A DNA stretch of 64,000 nt from Silvimonas terrae. GTDB taxonomy: Bacteria > Pseudomonadota > Gammaproteobacteria > Burkholderiales > Chitinibacteraceae. A program made the position numbers and the translations under genes. This document shows, in pieces, positions 54,338-63,189 of the stretch. The notes beneath the pieces are model-generated. The model was given only the letters and a program-made list of their open reading frames with translations. It was not told the origin of the DNA and did not search any database. The stretch spans positions 168,530 through 232,529 of the forward strand of contig NZ_JACHHN010000008.1 in NCBI RefSeq assembly GCF_014202765.1, in the 5' to 3' direction. Numbering within the stretch: position 1 is the stretch's first letter; each line of letters opens with the position of its first letter.

Positions 54338-55351
54338 ATGGCAGACGATATCCTTTCCCAGGAAGAGGTCGACGCGCTACTGCGCGGTGTGACCGGCGAG
54401 GAGGACTCCGAAGAGGAGAACCTTGACGCGGGATCGGTGCGCGCCTACGACATTGGCCGGCAGGAACGCATTGTGCGCGGGCGTATGCCCACGCTGGAAA
54501 TCATCAATGAGCGTTTTGCCCGTAACCTGCGTATTGCCCTGTTTAATTTCATGCGCCGCAACGCTGAAATCAGCGTGGGTCCGGTGCGCGTACAAAAGTA
54601 CAGCGAGTTCATCCGCAACCTGGTGGTGCCGACCAACCTGAACCTGATCCAGATGAAGCCGCTGCGTGGCACCGGCCTCTTTATCTTTGATCCGGATTTT
54701 GTGTTCCTGGTGGTCGACAATCTGTTTGGCTCGGATGGTCGTTATCACGTCCGCGTGGAAGGCCGTGATTTCACGCCAACCGAACAACGTATTATCCAGC
54801 GCCTGCTGGACGTGGTGTTCGAGGAATACCAGAAGGCCTGGAAGCCCGTGTTTGAGTGCGAATTTGGTTATGTGCGCTCGGAAATGAACACACAGTTTGC
54901 CAATATCGCCACCCCCACCGAAGTGGTGGTGGCCTATACGTTCAAGATCGAACTGGGTGCGGGCGGCGGTGATTTCCACGTCTGTTTGCCGTATTCCATG
55001 ATCGAGCCGATCCGTGATCTCTTGTATAGCTCCATGCAGGCGGACCGGATCGAGGCAGACAATCGCTGGTTGAAACTGTTGCAGAAACAGGTGCAAAACG
55101 CGGAGGTGGATCTTGTGGCCACGCTGGGCAACACCCAGGTCACGCTGGGTGACATTCTGAATCTCAAGTCGGGCGATGTGATCTCGCTGGAGATCCCGCA
55201 GGCCATTGTGGCCGACGTGGATGGGGTGCCGTTGCTGGAATGCAACTATGGTATTCTCAACGGCCAGTACGCACTCAAAGTCAATAAAATACTCAGTAAC
55301 GCCGACGCACTCAAAGGCGGCGAGCTAGACCAGGGAGAGACCAATGGCTGA
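54338..55351 (+). CDS. fliM: Flagellar motor switch protein FliM
   Basis: A 337-residue C-ring protein. It starts MADDILSQEEVDALLRGVTGE, the CheY-P-binding peptide, followed by the CheC-like middle domain (VRAYDIGRQERIVRGRMPTLEIINERFARNLRIALFNFMRR…) with GGxG-type loop GAGGGDFHVCLPYSMIEPIRDLL, and the C-terminal SpoA domain (LGNTQVTLGDILNLKSGDVISLE). Family length is 330-340. It overlaps fliN by eight bases. It sets rotation direction in response to CheY-P. Confidence 0.97.
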   Translation: MADDILSQEEVDALLRGVTGEEDSEEENLDAGSVRAYDIGRQERIVRGRMPTLEIINERFARNLRIALFNFMRRNAEISVGPVRVQKYSEFIRNLVVPTNLNLIQMKPLRGTGLFIFDPDFVFLVVDNLFGSDGRYHVRVEGRDFTPTEQRIIQRLLDVVFEEYQKAWKPVFECEFGYVRSEMNTQFANIATPTEVVVAYTFKIELGAGGGDFHVCLPYSMIEPIRDLLYSSMQADRIEADNRWLKLLQKQVQNAEVDLVATLGNTQVTLGDILNLKSGDVISLEIPQAIVADVDGVPLLECNYGILNGQYALKVNKILSNADALKGGELDQGETNG

Positions 55352-55772
55352 GGATAGCGCCCCGGAAGAAGCGCTGGACGACTGGGCGGCCGCCATGGCC
55401 GAACAGGCCGAAGCCGACAGCAAAGCGACCGACAATCAGGCCGACGTCAAAAGCGCCGCCGATATGTTTGAACGCTTTGATGCGCCGCAGACCGTACCGG
55501 CTGGTGCGCCCAACAACATCGACATGATCCTGGATATCCCGGTCGCCTTGACCGTGGAGCTGGGGCGGACCAAGATTGCCATTCGCAGCCTGCTGCAACT
55601 GGCGCAAGGGTCGGTGGTTGAGCTGGACGGCCTGGCGGGCGAGCCTATGGATGTGCTCGTCAACGGTTGTCTGATTGCGCAAGGCGAAGTGGTGGTGGTG
55701 AATGACAAGTTTGGTATCCGTCTCACCGATATCATCACCCCGGCAGAACGCATTCGCCGGCTGCACAAGTAA
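55344..55772 (+). CDS. fliN: Flagellar motor switch protein FliN
   Basis: A 142-residue C-ring protein with an acidic, Ala-rich N-terminus (AEDSAPEEALDDWAAAMAEQAEADSKATDNQAD) and the SpoA domain NIDMILDIPVALTVELGRTKIAIRSLLQLAQGSVVELDGLAGEPMDVLVNGCLIAQGEVVVVNDKFGIRLTDIITPAERIRRL. It forms the base of the switch ring and docks FliH-FliI. GGGAG lies six bases before the ATG, inside the fliM end. Confidence 0.97.
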   Translation: MAEDSAPEEALDDWAAAMAEQAEADSKATDNQADVKSAADMFERFDAPQTVPAGAPNNIDMILDIPVALTVELGRTKIAIRSLLQLAQGSVVELDGLAGEPMDVLVNGCLIAQGEVVVVNDKFGIRLTDIITPAERIRRLHK

Positions 55773-55857
55773 ACAGCCGGCTGGCGGACGGTGTTGATAC
55801 CGTCCGCGCATCCCAACCACTCCAGACGGGGCAGACGTGCCCAGGTGTATTTCTTCC

Positions 55858-56304
55858 ATGTGGTCCAGACGTTTTGCCTTGGGCGTGCTGCTCATGAATA
55901 GTGCGGCCAGTGCGCTGGCTGCCGCCTCGTCTCCCCAGTCTGCCATCGTGCCGGCCGCAACCTCGGCCGGGTCGTTTGCCCAACTGGCGCAGGTGGTCAT
56001 TGCGCTGGTGTTCGTGCTGGGTTTGATTTTTGTGTCCGCCATGCTGATGCGGCGTTTTTCGCTGCTGCCGGGCATGGCTGCCGGCAACCGCCTGCGCGTG
56101 GTCTCGGGCGCGATGGTGGGCCCCAAAGAACGCGTGGTCATCGTGGAGCTGGATGACACCTGGCTGGTGGTCGGCGTTACGCCGCAGAATGTGAATCTCC
56201 TGCATACCCAACCGCGACCGGCTGATGCGCCCGCGCCACCGGCGCCGCCGCAATTTGCCTCGAAACTGGCACAGATTCTGGCTGGCAAGAGGCCTCAAGC
56301 ATGA
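55858..56304 (+). CDS. fliO: Flagellar biosynthesis protein FliO
   Basis: A 148-residue membrane protein. A hydrophobic start with a possible signal ([20 protein letters not shown]), then the main helix [30 protein letters not shown] (about 40-66) and the cytosolic FliO domain [41 protein letters not shown]. FliO helps assemble the FliP-FliR export core and leaves afterwards. I choose the ATG at 55858; a GTG at 55837 is in frame and would add seven residues. The stop overlaps the fliP start (ATGA). Confidence 0.9.
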   Translation: MWSRRFALGVLLMNSAASALAAASSPQSAIVPAATSAGSFAQLAQVVIALVFVLGLIFVSAMLMRRFSLLPGMAAGNRLRVVSGAMVGPKERVVIVELDDTWLVVGVTPQNVNLLHTQPRPADAPAPPAPPQFASKLAQILAGKRPQA

Positions 56305-57062
56305 AATTCCGGTTGTCTCTTGCTCGTGGGGCTGGCGCTTTGATATTGCTGGCGGTGCCTGTAGCTGCACAGGCGGCAGATGCTGCCGGCATTCCGTTCA
56401 TGACCGCCACATCAGGTGCTGGTGGTACGGCGTATTCCTTGCCGATCCAGACCCTGCTGTTTCTGACCGCGCTGACCTTTTTACCGGCGGTGCTGTTGAT
56501 GATGACGGCGTTTACCCGCATCGTGATTGTGCTGTCCTTGCTGCGCCAGGCACTGGGTACGCTGCAGACTCCGCCGAATCAGGTCATCATTGGTCTTTCG
56601 TTGTTCCTGACGTTTTTTGTGATGTCACCGGTGTTCGACAAGATCTATACCGAGGCCTACACCCCGTATTCCCAGCAAAAAATGACCTTCAACGATGCGC
56701 TGGACAAGGCATCGGTGCCGCTCAAAGACTTCATGATGAAGCAGACACGCCAGCGCGATCTGGCGTTCTTCATTGATGTATCCGGTTCGCAAAAACCCAA
56801 CGGTCCGGAAGACGTCAGCCTGCGTGTGCTGGTGCCAGCCTTTGTCACCAGTGAACTGAAGACGGCGTTCCAGATCGGCTTCATGGTGTTCATCCCGTTC
56901 CTGATTATTGACCTTGTGGTGGCCAGTATTCTGATGGCCATGGGGATGATGATGGTCTCGCCAGTGACGATCTCGCTTCCCTTCAAGCTGATGCTGTTTG
57001 TGCTGGTGGATGGCTGGACGCTCTTGATGGGCTCACTGGTGCAGAGCTTTTATACCGGATGA
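56301..57062 (+). CDS. fliP: Flagellar biosynthesis protein FliP
   Basis: A 253-residue export-gate protein. It has a cleavable signal ([24 protein letters not shown]) and the family core [67 protein letters not shown]…, followed by [45 protein letters not shown]. It forms the pentameric pore core with FliR and FliQ. A 183-base stretch with inverted repeats separates it from fliQ. Confidence 0.97.
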   Translation: MKFRLSLARGAGALILLAVPVAAQAADAAGIPFMTATSGAGGTAYSLPIQTLLFLTALTFLPAVLLMMTAFTRIVIVLSLLRQALGTLQTPPNQVIIGLSLFLTFFVMSPVFDKIYTEAYTPYSQQKMTFNDALDKASVPLKDFMMKQTRQRDLAFFIDVSGSQKPNGPEDVSLRVLVPAFVTSELKTAFQIGFMVFIPFLIIDLVVASILMAMGMMMVSPVTISLPFKLMLFVLVDGWTLLMGSLVQSFYTG

Positions 57063-57065
57063 TCC

Positions 57066-57238
57066 GGGGTGAGGTGTGAGGGGGTGAGGTGAAAAACCAC
57101 GCCTGCCTGCAGCCTCTTGCTTTGCTGCCGACATCGGCATTCTTGTATTTATATAATGGGTGAACAGGACTGAGTGCGTGGCAAAACAGCCATGTGCGGT
57201 TTTTCCCCTCACGCCTCACCCCTTACTCCTCACAGGCG
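57066..57238. repeat. Inverted-repeat element inserted between fliP and fliQ
   Basis: The left end GGGGTGAGGTGTGAGGGGGT, continuing to AAAAACCACG, is mirrored by the right end CGGTTTTTCCCCTCACG, continuing to CCTCACCCC (about 57197-57220). The arms span about 30 bases and the whole about 170. The interior contains TTATATAATGGG (57149-57160), a -10-like box. Repeats built from GTGAGG units are common in betaproteobacterial spacers. Flagellar genes around it are otherwise tightly packed. Confidence 0.65.
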
Positions 57239-57245
57239 CAGCCCA

Positions 57246-57515
57246 ATGACTCCTGAAACCGTCATCACCCTGATCCAGCGCGCCATGGAAGTCCTGGTGC
57301 TGCTGGCCGGACCGATTCTGTTGTCAGTGCTGGCGGCAGGTCTGATTGTGTCGGTATTCCAGGCGGCCACCCAGATCAACGAAGCCACGTTATCGTTCAT
57401 CCCCAAGCTGCTGGTGGCTTTTCTGGTGTTTGTGCTGGCGGGGCCGTGGATGATCGGCATCATCACGGACTACACCACGCGCCTGTTTCAAAGTATTCCG
57501 ACCCTGATTGGCTAA
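57246..57515 (+). CDS. fliQ: Flagellar biosynthesis protein FliQ
   Basis: An 89-residue protein of two helices: MTPETVITLIQRAMEVLVLLAGPILLSVLAAGLIVSVFQAATQINEATLSFIPKLLVAFLVFVLAGPWMIGIITDYTTRLFQSIP. Four copies join FliP and FliR in the export core. The size equals the 89-residue E. coli protein. The upstream open frame to 57174 lies in the repeat element; the ATG at 57246 is the family start. fliR follows after nine bases. Confidence 0.96.
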   Translation: MTPETVITLIQRAMEVLVLLAGPILLSVLAAGLIVSVFQAATQINEATLSFIPKLLVAFLVFVLAGPWMIGIITDYTTRLFQSIPTLIG

Positions 57516-57524
57516 AGCCGCCCT

Positions 57525-58313
57525 ATGTTCACGATTACCGATGCGCAAATCAACGGCTGGCTAGCGCTGTTTCTCTGGCCGTTCTTGCGTATTTTCGGCG
57601 TGCTGATGGCAGACCCGTTTTTCTCCAACGCCGCAATCAACACGACGGTGCGGGTGGGGTTGGCCCTGCTGCTTACCCTCCTGATCGCCCCTGTTCTGCC
57701 CGCCATGCCCAATGTCCCGGTGCTCTCGGCTCAGGGCATCATGATTGGCATTAACCAGTTGCTGATTGGCTGGATGATCGGCATGTGCATGCAGCTCATT
57801 TTCAGTACTGTAGAAATGGGGGGCAACATTGCCGGTCTGCAGATGGGCCTGGGTTTTGCCTCGTTTTACGACCCGCAAAGCGCCGGCAACGTGCCGCTGG
57901 TTGCCCAGTTTTTAAGCGCCGCCACACTGCTGCTGTTTCTGGCCATGAATGGTCATTTGATTGTGCTGCGGGCGCTGATCGAAAGTTTTGCCCAATTGCC
58001 ACCTACCGATGCCCCGCTGGCCAGCGGCGCGTTTCGCATGATCGCCGAACACGGCAGCATGGTATTTAGCACCGGGCTGCAACTGGCGATGCCGGTGGTG
58101 GGCGCCTTGCTAGTGACCAACCTGGCCGTGGGCGTGATGACACGTGCGGCGCCGCAATTGAACGTCTTTGCGATTGGCTTTCCCATCATGTTGTCGATTG
58201 GTGCTGCCGCACTGTATATGTTGCTGCCGTATCTGCCGCAGTTTGTTGGCGGCATGATCAACGAGTTCACCCGCTTCGTGAATAGCCTGATGCAGACGCT
58301 GGCGCCCCAGTGA
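57525..58313 (+). CDS. fliR: Flagellar biosynthesis protein FliR
   Basis: A 262-residue, six-helix membrane protein completing the export core. Family stretches seen: WLALFLWPFLRIFGVLMADPFFSNAAINTTVRVGLALLLTLLIAPVLP, LLIGWMIGMCMQLIFSTVEMGGNIAGLQMGLGFASFYDPQSAGNVPLVAQFLSAATLLLFLAMNGHLIVLRALIESF, and LQLAMPVVGALLVTNLAVGVMTRAAPQLNVFAIGFPIMLSIGAAAL. Length matches the family (about 260). Last recognised gene of the operon. Confidence 0.97.
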   Translation: MFTITDAQINGWLALFLWPFLRIFGVLMADPFFSNAAINTTVRVGLALLLTLLIAPVLPAMPNVPVLSAQGIMIGINQLLIGWMIGMCMQLIFSTVEMGGNIAGLQMGLGFASFYDPQSAGNVPLVAQFLSAATLLLFLAMNGHLIVLRALIESFAQLPPTDAPLASGAFRMIAEHGSMVFSTGLQLAMPVVGALLVTNLAVGVMTRAAPQLNVFAIGFPIMLSIGAAALYMLLPYLPQFVGGMINEFTRFVNSLMQTLAPQ

Positions 58314-58341
58314 ACGGCGCAGCACTTATATATATAAGAAC

Positions 58342-58569
58342 ATGTACATTCTGTTGATTGGCTATCTCTACGTGATTGGCATGCTGGCGGTGTGTTCCGG
58401 CAGCGTGGCTTTGGGTGGGTTCTTTGTGGTGGTGCTGGGCGTATTGCCCACCTGGTTGATCCTGTGGCTCAAACGGGCAGGGCAGATCAAACGTGCCGAG
58501 CGCCAGGCAGAACTCGCTCAGTCACAACCTGACCCAACGCCGGGTGCCCAACCGCCCGAGGCGTTATGA
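58342..58569 (+). CDS. Small two-helix membrane protein, unknown
   Basis: A 75-residue protein: MYILLIGYLYVIGMLAVCSGSVALGGFFVVVLGVLPTWLILWLKRAGQIKRAERQAELAQSQ…PPEAL. The two hydrophobic segments are followed by a basic, then Gln/Pro-rich tail, suggesting a cytosolic C-terminus. No family recognised. It is 28 bases after fliR and its last codons overlap the pseudouridine synthase ATG (ATGA), so it is translated in tandem with that gene. TATATATATA just upstream is promoter-like. Confidence 0.7.
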   Translation: MYILLIGYLYVIGMLAVCSGSVALGGFFVVVLGVLPTWLILWLKRAGQIKRAERQAELAQSQPDPTPGAQPPEAL

Positions 58570-59471
58570 AGCCCAAGCCCTCCATTCCCTGGCGCGATGG
58601 CGTCGCCCCCAGTTTTGTTCTGCTGCCTGAGCAGGGCAACTGGCCAGACTTGCAATCCTTTTTGTTGCACCGGTTTCCACACCTGCCGGCAGACGTTATC
58701 GCCACGCGCCTGGCCACCGGCGAAATCATGGACGACGCGGGTTTGCCGGTGTCCGGTGGCGACCCCTACCAGCCCGGTTCAAGATTATGGTATTTCCGCG
58801 AAGTCCCGGATGAAGAGCCTGTCCCGTTTCAAGCCCAGGTGTTGTACCGGGATGAACGTATTCTGGTGGCGGACAAACCTCATTTTCTGGCTACCGTGCC
58901 TTCCGGGCGGCGTCTGCGGGAAACCTTGCTCAACCGCCTGCGCCGGGATCTGGATTTACCGGAATTGACCCCGGTACACCGGCTGGACCGGGAAACGGCT
59001 GGCCTCGTCATGTTTTGTCTGCACCCGCCCAGCCGGGGCTTGTATCAATCCCTGTTTGAATCCCGCCAGGTGAGCAAGGTGTATGAAGCCGTGGCGCCGC
59101 TCAATCCCGCGCTGGTTTTGCCTTTGGTACATCGCAGCCGGCTGGAGCAGGGGAGCCATTTCTTTACCTCGCAAGAGGTCGCGGGAGCGCCCAATAGCGA
59201 AACGCGACTCTCGCTGCTGCAGGATGACGGCCAGTTGGGCTGGTACCAGCTGGAACCGCATACCGGCAAGAAGCATCAACTGCGGGCGCATATGTCTGCA
59301 CTGGGCATTCCCATCTGTAACGACCCCTGGTACCCGCAGGTCCAGGCCGATGCGCCGGATGACTTCACTCGGCCGCTGCAACTACTGGCGCGCTCATTGG
59401 CGTTTGTGGATCCGGTCAGTGGCGAGTCGCGACAGTTCCGTAGCGAGCGGGCACTCAACTGGCCGGTCTGA
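58566..59471 (+). CDS. RluA-family pseudouridine synthase
   Basis: A 301-residue rRNA/tRNA pseudouridine synthase. The catalytic aspartate lies in VHRLDRETAGLVMF (about residue 141), with ADKPHFLATVPSGRR before it and HTGKKHQLRAHMSALGIPICNDPWYP after, as in the TruC/RluA group. No S4 RNA-binding domain is present. The N-terminal 85 residues contain a region that could guide RNA (ADVIATRLATGEIMDDAG…). The target nucleotide cannot be told. It starts within the stop of the small membrane protein gene. AT-rich non-coding DNA follows. Confidence 0.92.
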   Translation: MKPKPSIPWRDGVAPSFVLLPEQGNWPDLQSFLLHRFPHLPADVIATRLATGEIMDDAGLPVSGGDPYQPGSRLWYFREVPDEEPVPFQAQVLYRDERILVADKPHFLATVPSGRRLRETLLNRLRRDLDLPELTPVHRLDRETAGLVMFCLHPPSRGLYQSLFESRQVSKVYEAVAPLNPALVLPLVHRSRLEQGSHFFTSQEVAGAPNSETRLSLLQDDGQLGWYQLEPHTGKKHQLRAHMSALGIPICNDPWYPQVQADAPDDFTRPLQLLARSLAFVDPVSGESRQFRSERALNWPV

Positions 59472-60053
59472 GGTCGTACCCGGTTTATGACGGCTTAGGG
59501 CAAGCCCGGCAAAAATAGCTATCTCGTATTACCGCATCCCACACCTGACTTTCGCCCCGCACAGCATACCGGTTCGGCCAAAACGGTCTCTTCTTGCCAG
59601 CTTTGCCTATTTCAGATGCCGGTCTACCGCTTGTCCCCCGTTTTTAGACGGCTATAGGGCAATATTCTTGCCATTTTTTCAGCAAGTTCCCAGGGTTGTC
59701 TATACATGTGCGGGAAATCCCGAATTCATTTCCTGGGTGTTTTAGGCAGGTAACCATGCGCCGCCGTTTTTTTTCCTGACAGCCACCCAGATCATCCCCG
59801 CGCACGATGGTCCTGGCTGGTGCACCAAAATATGTCGTTGATCTATAAGGCACTGTTTTGGTGCTCTAATGTCATTTCTAAACGGTTGTTTCAATTAAAG
59901 ATTACACATATCTTTCTTATTAATTCTTTTAAATAAATAATAAATAGTTCCAAATGGAATATTTGGTAATACTTATATTCACTTTTCATGGGGTTGGGCA
60001 GGGGTGATTGGGGGTGTTTCGAGGGGCTGCTGAGGGTGTTACATCGGTATTGA

Positions 60054-60076
60054 CTGTTGTCATGATACGACAACAG
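60054..60076. promoter_or_regulatory. Palindrome CTGTTGTC-N7-GACAACAG upstream of the receptor
   Basis: Perfect 8-bp inverted repeat with a 7-base spacer, in the receptor leader 295 bases before its start. A direct repeat of ATCGGT flanks it on both sides. Symmetry and spacing suit a dimeric repressor or activator. Confidence 0.5.
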
Positions 60077-60130
60077 TATCGGTGTTAGCGCCTATATACG
60101 TCATAACCTAATGATTTTATTGTGTTTTAT

Positions 60131-60146
60131 GTGCAAATGATTGCAC
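60131..60146. promoter_or_regulatory. Palindrome GTGCAA-ATGA-TTGCAC upstream of the receptor
   Basis: Perfect 6-4-6 inverted repeat within an AT-rich stretch, 225 bases before the receptor GTG. It has the shape of operators for GntR/LacI/Crp-like dimers. Confidence 0.5.
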
Positions 60147-60370
60147 CTGAAAACACCTGTTTATCGCTTTGTAACTTGTTTACTGTGTATTTTTGACAAC
60201 AAAAACCAGACATAAGCCTATTTTTTTTGTTGAGGGAATGTCACTTCTGCGATTATCCGCTCACTTACACGGCCAACCGACAACGATGGCCGGAGACGGT
60301 CGCCAACAGCGCACCGCTTGGCCGTACTGTAAGGATGTGGGCTTCCACTTACCAACCCTGGGAGGCAGTT

Positions 60371-63010
60371 GTGCTTCATAAAAGAAAAACTCTCGTAGTA
60401 GCACTGGCTATGATCGGTGCAACCTATGCAGCGTCTGCCTTCGCAGATGATGCAGATTCCTCGACGTCTTCCGCCGCTGCCAATCGCGTGGAAGTGACCG
60501 GTACCTACCTGCGCGGCATCAAGCAGCAAAACGCCACGCCGATGACCGTGATCAAGACGGAAGACCTGACCAAGCAAGGTATCGTCAACGTCGAACAGGC
60601 TGTTGCCGCGATCGCTGCCAACACCTCGGCTATTACCGCTGCTACCTCTGTAGGTACAGATAACGGTGGTGCTGCGTTCGCTGACTTGCGCGGTCTGGGC
60701 GAGCAATACACGCTGGTGCTGCTGGATGGCCGCCGTATGGCTAACCAGGCCAGCAACGGTCTGGCTGTTGACCTGAACGCCATTCCGCTGGCGACGATCG
60801 ACCACATCGACGTCTACAAAGGTGGCGCTACTGCCACCTACGGTACTGACGCGATCGCTGGCGTTATCAACTTCGTGACCAAGAAGTCGGTACAGGGCGC
60901 GACCATCGAAGCCCGTATCCTGTCCCCGCAACATCCGGGTGGCCTGACCAAAGAAGTGAGCGTCACCGGCGGCAAGGGCAGCCTGGTTGACGACGGCTTC
61001 AATGTTTACGGTTCGTTCACCGCTTCCAAGTCCAACGAAATCAAGACGACTGACCGTGATTTCGCGACCAATAATCTGAATCCGATCGGTGTAAGCGGCA
61101 ACTCTTTCCCGGCCAACTACGTGCCGCTGGATGGCAGCGGTAATGCGTTGATTAACCCGGCAACGGGCAAGGCATATCCCGCCACCAACCCGATTGCTCC
61201 GAATTGCGCTCCGCCGACCACCGTGCCGTACAACGGTACCTGCCGCGAGCAATCGCCGCTGTTCTACGGCATCCAGCCTGAAGTTGAGCAATACACTCTT
61301 ACTGGTAAGGCTTCCAAGCAGATTAACGAAGACAACCTGGTGGCCCTGCAGTACATCGGTACGCAAACCACCACGAAGACTCGTGTAGCGCCGACCCCGC
61401 TGTTGACCTACACCAACGACTTCTTCACCCTGCCGAGCTCCTCGCCGTACTTCTCGCTGGCCAATGCACCGGCTGGTACAGATTCGCTGGAACTGCACGC
61501 CCGTTCGATCCCGGCAGGCGATCGTATGGATGAAGTGGTGTCCACCACCCAACGTATCATGGCAACCGCTGATGGCATGATCGGTAGCTGGGCCTACGCT
61601 GGCGGTCTGGCCTACTCGCAAAACCAGGTTCGTCACTACCTGACCGGTGGTTACGTTGATGGTAGCAAGCTGCAAGGCGCGTTTGACGACGGCACCCTGA
61701 ACCCGTTTGGCGATTCCGCCCCGGGCGCATGGGATAGCGTTGCCCTGAACGGCAAGATTGAAGAAGACAAGTATTCGACCACGCTGGCTGACTTCCACGT
61801 CAACAAGGACATCTACACACTGCCGGCTGGTGCCATCCAGTTTGCGGCAGGCGTTGAAGCCCGTCACGAAAGCCTGGATTCTGTCTTCACGGGATTGGCG
61901 CAATCGGCCCTGAGTACTGGTCTTGAGTCCGCTCAGAACACCAGCGGTAGCCGCAACTCGCAAGCTATCTTCGCTCAGTTGGCCATTCCGGTGACCGAGA
62001 CGTTGAACGTGAACCTGGCCGCTCGTGACGACTACTTTAGCGATTTCGGTAATACCGCTAATCCTGAAGTGAAGTTCACCTGGCAGCCGATCGAACAGAT
62101 CAAGTTCCGTGGTAATGCCAGCTCGGGTTTCCGTGCTCCTTCGCTGTACAACATCTATCAACCTAACCAGCAGACCAACACTGCCGGTCAGTACAACGAC
62201 CCGCTGATGTGCCCGAACGGCAATCTGCAGCCAGGCGGCAATCAGGGTCGTGATTGCGAAGCCCAACAACAACTGTTGATTGGCGGTAGCAAGGATCTGA
62301 AGCCGGAAAAATCTGACTCCGCCAGCTTTGGTTTCGTCATTGAGCCGATCAAGGCCGTGACCGCATCGGTAGACTTCTGGTGGACCAATATCCACGACAC
62401 CATCGGCACCCTGTCCGAATCCGCTATTTTTGCTGATCCTGACAAGTACGCTGACCGTTTCGTGCGTGATCCTTCCACCCAGAAACTGCTGTATGTGATC
62501 GATACCACCCAGAACCTGGGTAACACCATGATTTCCGGTATCGACTTGTCCGCAACCGTGCGTCTGCCCAAGACCGACGCTGGTAACTTCTCGATCACTT
62601 ACGACGGTACCTACCTGACCAAGTTCGATTACCAGCACGAGAAGGACGGTCAGTACTTCCACGGTATTGGTCAGTTCTCGGACTACAACAACGCCCCGAT
62701 CTTCCGCTACAAGCAAGACCTGAACCTGAACTGGAACAAGGGCAACTTCAGCGGCATTCTGGGTTCGACCTACCAGACTGGCTACCAGGATATGTATGAA
62801 GGCAATCGCGTTGCTTCCTACATCCTGTGGAACCTGTCCGGTACGTATGTCTATCACAAGGATCTGACGATCACTGCAGGTATCAAGAACCTGTTTGACA
62901 AGGCTCCGCCGTACTCCAATCAGGATTACGCCTTCCAGCAAGGTTATGATCCGCGCTTCTTCGACTCCGTCGGTCGCGCTTACTACCTGCAAGCATCCTA
63001 CAAGATGTAA
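60371..63010 (+). CDS. TonB-dependent outer-membrane receptor
   Basis: An 879-residue outer-membrane transporter that takes up a large solute with energy from TonB. The signal peptide is MLHKRKTLVVALAMIGATYAASAFA. The plug domain (about 45-160) has TPMTVIKTEDLTKQGIVNVEQAV, GLGEQYTLVLLDGRRM and ATYGTDAIAGVINFVTKKS. The remainder is the beta barrel, ending RAYYLQASYKM. Ligand unknown: the type is that of the sugar- or peptide-related receptors (no TonB-box-linked sigma domain). The GTG at 60371, six bases after GGGAGG, is the start; the frame is open to 60227. Codon use is heavily biased (CTG, GGT, CGT, AAC, ACC), consistent with strong expression. Followed by tonB and exbB. Confidence 0.92.
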   Translation: MLHKRKTLVVALAMIGATYAASAFADDADSSTSSAAANRVEVTGTYLRGIKQQNATPMTVIKTEDLTKQGIVNVEQAVAAIAANTSAITAATSVGTDNGGAAFADLRGLGEQYTLVLLDGRRMANQASNGLAVDLNAIPLATIDHIDVYKGGATATYGTDAIAGVINFVTKKSVQGATIEARILSPQHPGGLTKEVSVTGGKGSLVDDGFNVYGSFTASKSNEIKTTDRDFATNNLNPIGVSGNSFPANYVPLDGSGNALINPATGKAYPATNPIAPNCAPPTTVPYNGTCREQSPLFYGIQPEVEQYTLTGKASKQINEDNLVALQYIGTQTTTKTRVAPTPLLTYTNDFFTLPSSSPYFSLANAPAGTDSLELHARSIPAGDRMDEVVSTTQRIMATADGMIGSWAYAGGLAYSQNQVRHYLTGGYVDGSKLQGAFDDGTLNPFGDSAPGAWDSVALNGKIEEDKYSTTLADFHVNKDIYTLPAGAIQFAAGVEARHESLDSVFTGLAQSALSTGLESAQNTSGSRNSQAIFAQLAIPVTETLNVNLAARDDYFSDFGNTANPEVKFTWQPIEQIKFRGNASSGFRAPSLYNIYQPNQQTNTAGQYNDPLMCPNGNLQPGGNQGRDCEAQQQLLIGGSKDLKPEKSDSASFGFVIEPIKAVTASVDFWWTNIHDTIGTLSESAIFADPDKYADRFVRDPSTQKLLYVIDTTQNLGNTMISGIDLSATVRLPKTDAGNFSITYDGTYLTKFDYQHEKDGQYFHGIGQFSDYNNAPIFRYKQDLNLNWNKGNFSGILGSTYQTGYQDMYEGNRVASYILWNLSGTYVYHKDLTITAGIKNLFDKAPPYSNQDYAFQQGYDPRFFDSVGRAYYLQASYKM

Positions 63011-63026
63011 TTGCAGGTCAGACCTG

Positions 63027-63061
63027 GCCTCTGTCCTTTACCAAAAGGGCGGGGGCCAGGC
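63027..63061 (+). terminator. Possible hairpin after the receptor gene
   Basis: CCTGGCC…GGGCCAGG pairs around a loop containing TTTACCAAAAGGG, 17 bases past the stop. There is no T run, so it may be an mRNA stabilising or attenuating structure, lowering expression of tonB compared with the receptor. Confidence 0.4.
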
Positions 63062-63189
63062 CAATCTGGCAGCAAGTTTCAACCAAGCCCGTGAGGGTGA
63101 GTTGATGGTTGTGGCAAGTTGAACTTCTGGAACAAATCGTCGCAGGTGAAGGCGATGCGCTCCAGGTGAATTGAAGGTTGAGCCGAACA

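Larger units (their letters stand above)
59472..60370 (+). other. Long AT-rich leader upstream of the TonB-dependent receptor
   Basis: About 900 bases without a credible gene. From 59830 to 60230 the composition turns markedly AT-rich compared with the rest of the window. It contains two palindromes (separate entries) and, at 60361-60365, the GGAGG ribosome-binding site of the receptor. Short frames at 59644-59853 and 59891-60073 on the minus strand have no ribosome-binding site or likeness. No terminator of the pseudouridine synthase gene is evident. Confidence 0.6.

Noticed and set aside
60218..62992. Open frame of 924 codons on the strand opposite the TonB-dependent receptor
   Set aside because: Exceptionally long, but it mirrors the receptor codon for codon; biased codon use (few stop-complement codons TTA, CTA, TCA) keeps the antisense frame open. 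No ribosome-binding site or domain likeness.
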